Source: Kiritimatiellia bacterium (GTDB lineage Bacteria > Verrucomicrobiota > Kiritimatiellia > RFP12 > UBA1067). Taken from it: DNA of 6,253 nt. The notes under the pieces were generated by a model, which did not search any database, had not been told where the DNA came from, and saw only the letters and a list, made by a program, of their open reading frames with translations. The position numbers and the translations under genes are program-made. The number at the start of each line of letters is the position of its first letter. Position 1 is the stretch's first letter. The DNA lies in NCBI GenBank assembly GCA_017521065.1, contig JAFXEA010000400.1:1-6253 (forward strand), given 5' to 3'. Shown here one piece after another: positions 1 to 4,718 of the stretch.

Positions 1-489
1 CTCCTCGGCCAGCTTCGGATTGGCGAGTAGCGCCTTGATGTAGAGTTGATAGAAGAATGCCGTCTTCGGCTCGAGATCCCACCGAATTCCATCAAGATCA
101 AAGGCAAGAAGGCGTCGCCCGGCGGACGTTTCCTGAACATGGTAGCGGACTTCGCGCGAATCGTGGGAGTAGAGTTCTGGGAACGGTCCGACGCCGACGT
201 CGAAAACTTTGCTCGCCTGAAACACCGACTCAACGGAACACTCGGCCCCGCCGTGCGAAAACTTCAGGTTGAAGGCACTCAGGCTCACGCCGAGCGGCTG
301 CAGCGATTTGCTCGAGATCTCAAGCACCTTCGCTGACGGATCGACCATACGGATGGCGTCGTGCAGGGCAACAACGTTCTTCTGCTTCTGCGAATAGGCG
401 AATCCAGGGTGCCATGTGAATTCCGGAGACTCCACCGTCCTGTATCCGACATACCTCTCCAGCGGTCTGTAGTAAGGTCTTTTAGCCAT
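1..489 (-). CDS. DarT1-associated NADAR-type antitoxin (3' end outside window)
   Basis: The reading frame starts at ATG 489-487 and is still open at base 1, giving 163 residues of a longer protein. A strong ribosome site (AAAGGAAAGG, 498-507) lies 8 bases before the ATG. Diagnostic stretches of the DarT1-associated NADAR family are visible: 'RPYYRP' near the N terminus, 'GFAYSQKQKNVVALH' at about 29-43, 'LEISSKS..PLGVSLSAFNL' at about 56-75, 'SVESVFQASKVFD' at about 85-97, and 'WDLEPKTAFFYQLYIKAL' at about 137-154. NADAR proteins paired with DarT-type toxins are reported to remove ADP-ribose from modified guanine in nucleic acid, so this would be the antitoxin of a DNA ADP-ribosylation module acting in the cytoplasm. 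The toxin gene is not visible; it would be expected just downstream, past the left edge, or is absent. The preceding gene ends 59 bases upstream on the same strand. Family assignment rests on recognised motifs; function is inferred. Confidence 0.85.
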   Translation of the reverse strand, partial: MAKRPYYRPLERYVGYRTVESPEFTWHPGFAYSQKQKNVVALHDAIRMVDPSAKVLEISSKSLQPLGVSLSAFNLKFSHGGAECSVESVFQASKVFDVGVGPFPELYSHDSREVRYHVQETSAGRRLLAFDLDGIRWDLEPKTAFFYQLYIKALLANPKLAEE

Positions 490-497
490 ACTGTTTT

Positions 498-507
498 CCT
501 TTCCTTT
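498..507 (-). promoter_or_regulatory. Ribosome binding site of the NADAR gene
   Basis: AAAGGAAAGG on the minus strand, 8 bases before ATG 489-487. It fixes the start of the NADAR gene. A very similar purine-rich motif precedes the second LRR gene (2452-2460), so it looks like the native Shine-Dalgarno style here. Confidence 0.7.
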
Positions 508-548
508 GTTCTTGCTGCCTATGCCACTAATAAACGTTTAGGTGTTTT

Positions 549-899
549 CTATCTTTCACGCCAATGTTGCCTTGCCGCATGTTTCACCTCAACCTCGATG
601 CCGGGCGTTCCCGCGAGACGCTCGGCGCAGCGCTCAGCCATGTACACGGACCGGTGGTGTCCGCCATAGCATCCAAACGCCACTTGCAGGTAGTCGCGGC
701 CTTCCATGAGGAACACGTCAATCGACTGACGCACAAGCGCCTCACCAGACCGTCCAGGCTCGCACACCTTCGTGTAGTTGAGTGCCGGCGTACCGGATGT
801 CGTACCGGTGTAATACTCATACGGCGGGTACGTCAATGCAACCGCCGTCGCCGCAGCCATCAACAGAGCCGCCGTGAAAATATTTTTTACGAGATTCAT
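549..899 (-). CDS. Small protein: signal peptide plus partial RapZ C-terminal-like domain
   Basis: A 116-residue protein. Residues 1-21 look like a Sec signal peptide: Lys5, a hydrophobic run at about 7-20, and an A-V-A cleavage motif at 19-21. Residues about 54-112 resemble the last part of the RapZ C-terminal domain: a helix 'ALVRQSIDVFLMEGRDYL', the strand and loop 'VAFGCYGGHHRSV' at about 73-85 (RapZ has GCTGG[K/Q]HRSV), the helix 'YMAERCAERL', then 'VEVKHAARQ'. In RapZ this domain binds GlmZ/GlmY small RNAs and glucosamine-6-phosphate in the cytoplasm. Here the Thr of the signature loop is Tyr, the first half of the domain is missing, and the RapZ ATPase domain is absent. The start is supported by GGAGAGG at 910-916. 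Two overlapping -10-like boxes (TATGAT at 933-938, TACAAT at 928-933) lie upstream, but no clear -35 is seen. It may be a decayed or repurposed RapZ-C paralogue; the role is unknown and an exported location is only inferred. Confidence 0.75.
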   Translation of the reverse strand: MNLVKNIFTAALLMAAATAVALTYPPYEYYTGTTSGTPALNYTKVCEPGRSGEALVRQSIDVFLMEGRDYLQVAFGCYGGHHRSVYMAERCAERLAGTPGIEVEVKHAARQHWRER

Positions 900-1012
900 C
901 TTGTCTCTTCCTCTCCAAGCAATGGGTATTGTATCATAATTCTGACTTGCCTACACACCCATGTCACCTCAATCGTGCAACTTGTCAGTGGTTGCTTCTT
1001 TTGGGACATAAG

Positions 1013-1036
1013 TGGCCGCCCCGCCCGGGGCGGCCA
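1013..1036. repeat. GC-rich 11-bp inverted repeat with 2-base centre
   Basis: The arms TGGCCGCCCCG and CGGGGCGGCCA are perfectly complementary around a central CC. The repeat lies 43 bases past the stop of the 62-residue gene and 113 bases before the start of the RapZ-like gene. Neither strand has a T-run after the stem, so it is not a standard intrinsic terminator. It could act as a transcript-end or processing hairpin, or be a protein-binding palindrome. Confidence 0.65.
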
Positions 1037-1078
1037 TGACTTTCGGCATGGATGAACAACGTTCAAGCCATCGACACC

Positions 1079-1267
1079 TTACACCGCGCCTTTGCCAGGG
1101 TGCTTGATGCCCACGAGTTCCTCCCACGATTTCCGGTCGAGAATCACGGGGCCGGGTTCGTCCGGATCGCTCATCCAGCCAACCGGCTTTGCGTCCTTCT
1201 TACCGGAGAAGAAGTCCTCCGCCGAATACATCGGCACCATCTTGCGTTTCTTTTTAGGTGTGTTCAT
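1079..1267 (-). CDS. Unrecognised 62-residue basic/acidic small protein
   Basis: I chose ATG 1267-1265 because GAAAGGA (1273-1279) sits just before it at good spacing; the open frame extends 12 codons further to 1303 but has no ribosome site there. The 62-residue protein begins with a very basic segment (MNTPKKKRK), followed by a hydrophobic/acidic 'MYSAEDFF', a lysine-rich turn, 'GWMSDPDEPGPVILDRKSWEELVG' and a short basic tail. There is no signal peptide, membrane segment or cysteine. I do not recognise a family. The 'PVILDRKSWEEL' stretch is loosely like the strand-helix of small antitoxins, but that is too weak for a call. It lies 69 bases after the second LRR gene and may share its transcript. 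Confidence 0.6.
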   Translation of the reverse strand: MNTPKKKRKMVPMYSAEDFFSGKKDAKPVGWMSDPDEPGPVILDRKSWEELVGIKHPGKGAV

Positions 1268-1270
1268 GTT

Positions 1271-1279
1271 AGTCCTTTC
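1271..1279 (-). promoter_or_regulatory. Ribosome binding site deciding the start at 1267
   Basis: GAAAGGACT on the minus strand. The AAAGGA core is 5 bases before ATG 1267-1265. This favours the 62-residue product over the longer open frame that begins at 1303. Confidence 0.65.
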
Positions 1280-1336
1280 ACCAACAAGAACTACGCCAAC
1301 CATCCAATCTTACAGTTCCCGGGAAACGACATGCCG

Positions 1337-2446
1337 TTATCTTCGCGTAATGGCCACGTCCGCGTCAAAGGCGTCCCGCTCGACTTTTGCGCCTTTGGGG
1401 ATTGTCACGCTCGTAAGGCCAACACATCCCCTGAACGCACCTATCCCGATGCGCCTCACGCCATGAGGTATCGCAATCTCTTTCAGCTTGGAACACCCGT
1501 AAAATGCAGCACGCTCAATGTCCGTAACGCCTTCATGGATGTCAACCCGAAGCAATGCCTTGCAGTCGCACAGCACCGCATGGCTAATTGTTTTTATCTG
1601 GCCAGGGAAAGAAAACCGTATCAACGAAGTACAATCACGAAATGCAGCCCCACCTATTGCAGTCACCGTGGAAGGCAGCTTGACTTCGCTAAGTGCGCGG
1701 CATCCGTCAAAAGCACGATTCGAGATCGACTCCAGTCCCTCGCCAAAACTGACTACCGCCAGATTCGGACACTCGCCAAATGCACTGGCCCCGATTCTCT
1801 TCACGGACGAGGGAATGGCAACGCTCTTGAGATTCTGACAGCCGTAAAACGCCCCGTCTCCAATCCATTCAACCCCTTTCGCAATGTCGACGTGTTCAAG
1901 AACGGCATTCCGGCAGTATGCGTTCTCGCTTATTTTCTTCCGCCCCGCACCGATCACAGCCACAGACTGCGCAACGACATTTTCGATACCGCCGAACATC
2001 TCGTCAGTCTCTTCGACGTCAAGCGGCACCTCATCCCCTTCGGTGCTGTAGACCTCATCGCACGAACAGCCGTGGGCCAGTTCGTAGAAGCGCACGAAGC
2101 GGTCCCGCTCGGGCACGCTGTGGATCCCGCCCTGGTCGATTTCGTCCAGCGCGTCGCACAGGTCGTCATCCAGATTGACGTCGCCGTCGTCGCACTCCCA
2201 TGCGCCGCCCTCCTCGGACACCCAACCCGTGAAGGTGTAACCTGCCACCTTGATCTCGCACCCGCAGTCGGAATCGCCCCAGGGGTCTATGACATAGAAC
2301 GTGCGCCCGTCAGGCGCGGTGCGCTCGGTGATGTTCTTCGGCGCCATGTTGGTCACCGTGTAGTCGCCCGAGCGCAGCGCCTTGAGAATCTTCTGCTCGA
2401 CGGTGTCGGCAGAACCAGACGAACCCGTTTCAGCTTCTTTTGCCAT
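1337..2446 (-). CDS. BspA-type leucine-rich-repeat protein with acidic N-terminal domain
   Basis: The protein has 369 residues. I chose ATG 2446-2444 because AAGGAAAGG (2452-2460) lies 5 bases before it; the in-frame GTG at 2452 overlaps that site and is too close to it. Residues about 1-165 form a non-repeat region that I do not recognise. It contains 'DGRTFYVIDPWGDSDCGCEIKVAGYTFTGWVSEEGGAWECDDGDVNLDDD', five cysteines before residue 130 (C61, C63, C85, C97, C127) and very many Asp/Glu. Residues about 175-360 hold about seven 23-residue LRR_5/TpLRR units of the form '.SVxIPxxVxxIGxxAFxGCxxL', well diverged from one another. Such repeats form a solenoid usually used for protein binding or adhesion. 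No signal peptide or anchor is visible, so unlike classic surface BspA proteins this one may be cytoplasmic. It overlaps the upstream LRR gene by 17 bases and is probably translationally coupled to it. The exact ligand is unknown. Confidence 0.85.
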   Translation of the reverse strand: MAKEAETGSSGSADTVEQKILKALRSGDYTVTNMAPKNITERTAPDGRTFYVIDPWGDSDCGCEIKVAGYTFTGWVSEEGGAWECDDGDVNLDDDLCDALDEIDQGGIHSVPERDRFVRFYELAHGCSCDEVYSTEGDEVPLDVEETDEMFGGIENVVAQSVAVIGAGRKKISENAYCRNAVLEHVDIAKGVEWIGDGAFYGCQNLKSVAIPSSVKRIGASAFGECPNLAVVSFGEGLESISNRAFDGCRALSEVKLPSTVTAIGGAAFRDCTSLIRFSFPGQIKTISHAVLCDCKALLRVDIHEGVTDIERAAFYGCSKLKEIAIPHGVRRIGIGAFRGCVGLTSVTIPKGAKVERDAFDADVAITRR

Positions 2447-2939
2447 TTTCACCTTTCCTTATGGTCACTTCGTCGTCAAAGGCCCCTTTCGCGGCGATCG
2501 TTGCGCCCCGAGGGATTGTCACGTTCTTAAGTCCGGGACAATTCGCGAACGAAAACTCCCCGATGTCCGTCACGCTGTCGGGAATCGTCACGCCCGTCAG
2601 CGTGCGGCAGTAGGCGAACACCCACTCGCCGATGCGCTTCACGCCGTCGGGGATGATGACTTCCCCGCCCGCCCCGCAATAGTCGTAAAGGACATCTTTG
2701 ACGATCACGAGTCCGTCTGCCGTTGCGAGCCTGTAACAGCCGCCGAATGCGGAGGACCCGATGGCCGTCACGCCGTCGGGGATCGTCACACCCGTCAGCC
2801 CGCGGCAATTGAGGAACGCGGCCTTGCCGATGTCCGTCACGCTGTCGGGGATCGTCACGTCCGTCAGCCCGACGCAACCGGCGAACGCACCTTCCCCGAT
2901 GCGCACGACGCCGTCCGGGATCGCCACATGACCGTCCAT
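2430..2939 (-). CDS. BspA-type leucine-rich-repeat protein, probably 5'-truncated
   Basis: The stop is TGA 2432-2430. The first ATG in frame is 2939-2937, giving 169 residues, but no convincing ribosome site precedes it. The frame stays open upstream through LRR-protein-like residues 'GDIEGDGRTLIRGMDGHVAIPDG' before meeting IS66 sequence near 2976. I infer that the original start was lost. Visible units are five near-perfect 23-residue TpLRR repeats ('VTIPD[GS]VTDIGxxAFxxCxxL'), interrupted after the third by a 20-residue insert 'ATADGLVIVKDVLYDYCGAGGE' typical of some BspA-like families, then a C-terminal cap 'GATIAAKGAFDDEVTI'. The cap parallels the end of the next gene ('GAKVERDAFDADVAI'), so the two are paralogues. 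Its last 17 bases overlap the next gene's start and carry that gene's ribosome site. It may be expressed by read-through from the IS66 remnant or not at all. Confidence 0.7.
   Translation of the reverse strand: MDGHVAIPDGVVRIGEGAFAGCVGLTDVTIPDSVTDIGKAAFLNCRGLTGVTIPDGVTAIGSSAFGGCYRLATADGLVIVKDVLYDYCGAGGEVIIPDGVKRIGEWVFAYCRTLTGVTIPDSVTDIGEFSFANCPGLKNVTIPRGATIAAKGAFDDEVTIRKGENGKRS
2452..2460 (-). promoter_or_regulatory. Ribosome binding site inside the upstream LRR gene
   Basis: AAGGAAAGG, 5 bases before ATG 2446-2444, and embedded in the last codons of the upstream LRR gene. It sets the start of the 369-residue protein and suggests translational coupling. Confidence 0.65.
2559..2931 (-). repeat. 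Near-identical tandem 69-bp coding repeats
   Basis: On the plus strand the phrase GATGxxCxTCACGCxGTCGGG recurs with its GATG at 2562, 2631, 2760 and 2829, and in a weaker copy at 2898. The steps are 69, 69 and 69 bases, plus one of 129 bases where a 20-codon insert lies. These are the DNA of the 23-residue LRR units. Similarity extends to codon choice, unlike the diverged repeats in the neighbouring LRR gene. Confidence 0.8.
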
Positions 2940-2967
2940 GCCCCGGATCAGCGTCCGACCATCCCCT

Positions 2968-4145
2968 TCAATGTCCCCTGTCGCGCCTGTTGACGATGAG
3001 GTCGAAGTACCCCTTGAGCCTGCCGTCCTTGACGGGACTCCTCGCGATGGCGAGAAGTTCGTCGCGGATGGACACGGACTCCTCGTCGTACTCCTTGCCG
3101 CGCTTCCTGCTGCGGAGCGTCATCGCCGAGGCGAGCAGTTCGAGGAATCGGGGAATGTGCTTCTGGTATTCCCTGTTCTTCGGCTCCGCCTCGAGCAGGT
3201 CGCGGACGTTCCGCTTGAAGTGCTCAAGGCAGTATTGCATCCTTCCCCTCCAGGCGCAGTTGTAGGCGCTGTAGCGGTCCACGCCGAGGACGCCGACGTG
3301 CGCGCCCTCGCCGAAGATCTCCGCGGGGACGGTCGACGCCCGGGTGCCTCGGAACCTGTACACCGAGACCGGCGGAGTGAAGAAGCCCCATGCGTAGCCG
3401 CTTTTCCCGTCGCACGACCACGTGGTCTCGTCCGCGTGCTTGACCGGGGCCGCGCAGAACTCCTCGACGAGCCTCGCGACGCCGCTCTCCAGCAGCTCCG
3501 CGACCTTGTGCGCCATCTTCTTCAGCGCGGCCTTCTTCACGCCGGCCCGCCTCGCGAGCGTCCCGAGCGGGATGCCCGCCCGGAAGTGGTCGACGAGAAC
3601 CTGCGAGACGAGGTCGTTCGTGAACGCGAAGTAGGGCATGACGCCGGGCACTTCGGACTCGTGGTACTTCCCGCAGACGTGGCACCACGCCCTGTATATC
3701 GTGTAGTTCCTGACGATGCGCCTTGCGGGAACCATGTGGACGACGGTCCTCGTGCGCGTCGTCCAGCTCGTGAGCGGGAGGCCGGAGACAGGGCATGACG
3801 CCGGCCTCGGAAGTTCGGCCACCTCGTCCGCCTCGCCGTCCGGGACGGACTTCCTCCCGTGCCCCGGATGGCCTTTCGGCTGGCCCCGACGCGCTTCCTG
3901 TCCTCTTCGGACGAGTTCGGCTTTATGGGGATCAGCGACGACGGGGTGGAGCTCCCGAACGGCTTCACCGTGGCGGGATTGGCTTTGCCGCCGCACTGTG
4001 CGTCCCTGAGCCGGGCGTTCTCCTCCTCCAGCGCCAGAATCCTCCGGTCTTTCGCGGCAAGGCGTTCCTCCAGGCGGTCGATCCTGACCGCCAGCTCGGT
4101 GTACTTCCCGCACCGGTTCCAGTACTGGCACTTCGCAGGCGGCAC
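2968..4145 (-). pseudogene. IS66-family transposase, frameshifted and 3'-truncated
   Basis: The start is GTG 4145-4143, one base after the stop of the DUF6788-like gene, which suggests coupled translation. The first 87 residues carry a coiled coil (about 18-48, 'RIDRLEERLAAKDRRILALEEENARL') and 'SSTPSSLIPIKPNSSEEDRKRVG'. The homology then jumps to another frame ('GQPKGHPGHGRK') at the G-run opposite 3884-3887; adding one base there rejoins the frames to about 392 residues. The second frame has a zf-IS66-like stretch ('WCHVCGKYH', with an earlier 'CPVSG' lacking its second Cys) and the DDE core residues: Asp of 'HADETTW' (codon 3432-3430) and Asp of 'VDRYSAY' (codon 3279-3277). The frame stops just after 'YFDLIVNRRDR', before the usual 'AENNxAERxLR' catalytic Glu and C-terminal domain. 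IS66 transposases are usually about 500 residues, so at least 100 are missing. It is almost certainly inactive. Confidence 0.88.
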
Positions 4146-4146
4146 C

Positions 4147-4473
4147 TTACCGCGCGGCCTCCGCGACCAGCGAGTCGAGATAGGCCAGGCCCTCCGCGCA
4201 GATCGCCTGCTCCAGCTTCCGGCCGTTCTCTATCGCCAGCTTCATGAGCGGTGCGCATTGCGCGGGGACGTGGCGGCTCTTCTGCTTTCCGCCCTCGCGG
4301 TACACGAACAGCCACGCGGGGTGCTTCCTGCCGGACTTGCACGCCCTGCATCCGGGCTTGCCGCACGCCTTGCGCACGAGCGCAAGCGATCCCCTCGCGA
4401 CGGGCATGAACCCGGCGACCTTCTCCAGGAAAGGCGCGGGCTGCGCCTTGACCTTATTTGCCTTTGTTTTCAT
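4147..4473 (-). CDS. DUF6788-like IS66 accessory protein
   Basis: A 108-residue protein from ATG 4473-4471. Residues about 27-95 match the DUF6788 pattern: 'RGSLALVRKACGKPGCRACKSGRKHPAWLFVYREGGKQKSRHVP', with Cys37, Cys42 and Cys45 as a likely metal or nucleic-acid-binding cluster, followed by a helix ending 'ENGRKLEQAI'. The N terminus is basic and Lys/Ala rich. Genes of this type sit directly upstream of IS66-like transposase genes; the function is not established and I infer a helper or DNA-binding role in transposition. Only one base separates its TAA (4149-4147) from the transposase GTG. A good promoter lies so close that the transcript would have almost no leader. The frame looks intact although its transposase is dead. 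Confidence 0.75.
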   Translation of the reverse strand: MKTKANKVKAQPAPFLEKVAGFMPVARGSLALVRKACGKPGCRACKSGRKHPAWLFVYREGGKQKSRHVPAQCAPLMKLAIENGRKLEQAICAEGLAYLDSLVAEAAR

Positions 4474-4480
4474 GCCGTCT

Positions 4481-4509
4481 ATTATAATATATCATATGCA
4501 AGAACGCAA
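4481..4509 (-). promoter_or_regulatory. Sigma70-type promoter of the IS66 remnant
   Basis: On the minus strand, TTGCGT (4504-4509), a 17-base spacer, then a perfect TATAAT (4481-4486). A start about 7 bases after the -10 box falls at or just before ATG 4473, implying a leaderless or nearly leaderless mRNA. Only the TTG of the -35 matches consensus. Confidence 0.55.
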
Positions 4510-4718
4510 GGGGGAAAATGAACTTTTTCATTTTTCTTCATTTTGGAGACTTCAAGCGACCGAACCCTTGCGGAGAGACGGCCCTAATCCTCAGATCGGT
4601 TGGTGGGCTGCGCAACCCACTAACCCATTACATGATTTCCTCTGTCATTCTCTTGTCGCGTCATAGGTATTTACCATACACAAGCGAGAAACCTAAGTCA
4701 AGTATATAGTTCCCCTTT
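4510..4718. other. Intergenic stretch without a supported gene
   Basis: This lies between the helicase stop (4719) and the IS66 promoter. It holds an AT-rich hairpin at 4515-4534 and a longer inverted repeat at 4598-4625. A 63-codon plus-strand frame starting at 4518, with GGGGG just before it, shows no protein-like features. It may include the lost right end of the IS66 element, but no terminal repeat can be recognised. Confidence 0.4.
4598..4625. repeat. 10-bp inverted repeat, 8-base loop
   Basis: GGTTGGTGGG (4598-4607) and CCCACTAACC (4616-4625) pair over 10 positions with one G.T wobble on the plus strand (an A.C mismatch on the minus strand). The loop is CTGCGCAA. There is no following T-run, so it is not a clear terminator for the helicase gene. 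Confidence 0.5.

Larger units (their letters stand above)
2977..4509 (-). mobile_element. IS66-family element remnant
   Basis: This covers a promoter, a DUF6788-like accessory gene and the broken transposase gene. The left limit, near 2974-2979, is where transposase homology stops and LRR-protein sequence begins. The right limit is set at the -35 box and is approximate; the true end could lie anywhere in 4486-4718. Because the tnp 3' end is lost, the terminal inverted repeats cannot be paired and no target duplication can be read. Confidence 0.7.

Noticed and set aside
46..336. Plus-strand 96-codon frame at the left edge
   Set aside because: It is antisense to the NADAR gene, which has strong family motifs and a good ribosome site.
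1236..1259. PKKKRK string near the start of the 62-residue protein, like the SV40 nuclear localisation signal
   Set aside because: Lys/Arg-rich starts are common in small bacterial proteins, the flanking genes are bacterial, and nothing else suggests delivery into a eukaryotic cell or vector sequence.
1316..1325. TTCCCGGGAA palindrome after the second LRR gene
   Set aside because: Ten bases with no loop and no T-run; short palindromes of this size occur by chance.
1052..2530. Long plus-strand open frame (492 codons) opposite the LRR genes
   Set aside because: It is the antisense of two genes with clear LRR repeats, and its product has no recognisable motifs. GC-rich coding DNA often leaves such open antisense frames.
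3880..3892. Programmed -1 frameshifting to make full transposase
   Set aside because: No X-XXY-YYZ slippery heptamer is present at the G-run, and the gene is also missing its catalytic C terminus, so decay is the simpler explanation.
2938..4521. Several plus-strand open frames opposite the IS66 transposase
   Set aside because: Composition is dominated by Arg/Pro/Ala, as expected from the reverse of GC-rich codons; the minus strand carries clear IS66 homology.
4514..4536. AT-rich hairpin (AAAATGAA / TTCATTTT) as a terminator
   Set aside because: The stem is only A/T-rich, lacks a GC core, and no plus-strand gene ends before it. For the minus-strand helicase it is about 180 bases past the stop.
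4518..4709. A 63-codon plus-strand frame with a GGGGG stretch before its ATG
   Set aside because: It has no family resemblance, lies opposite in direction to all neighbours, and overlaps inverted repeats in a likely element boundary. The G-run is as likely chance as a ribosome site.
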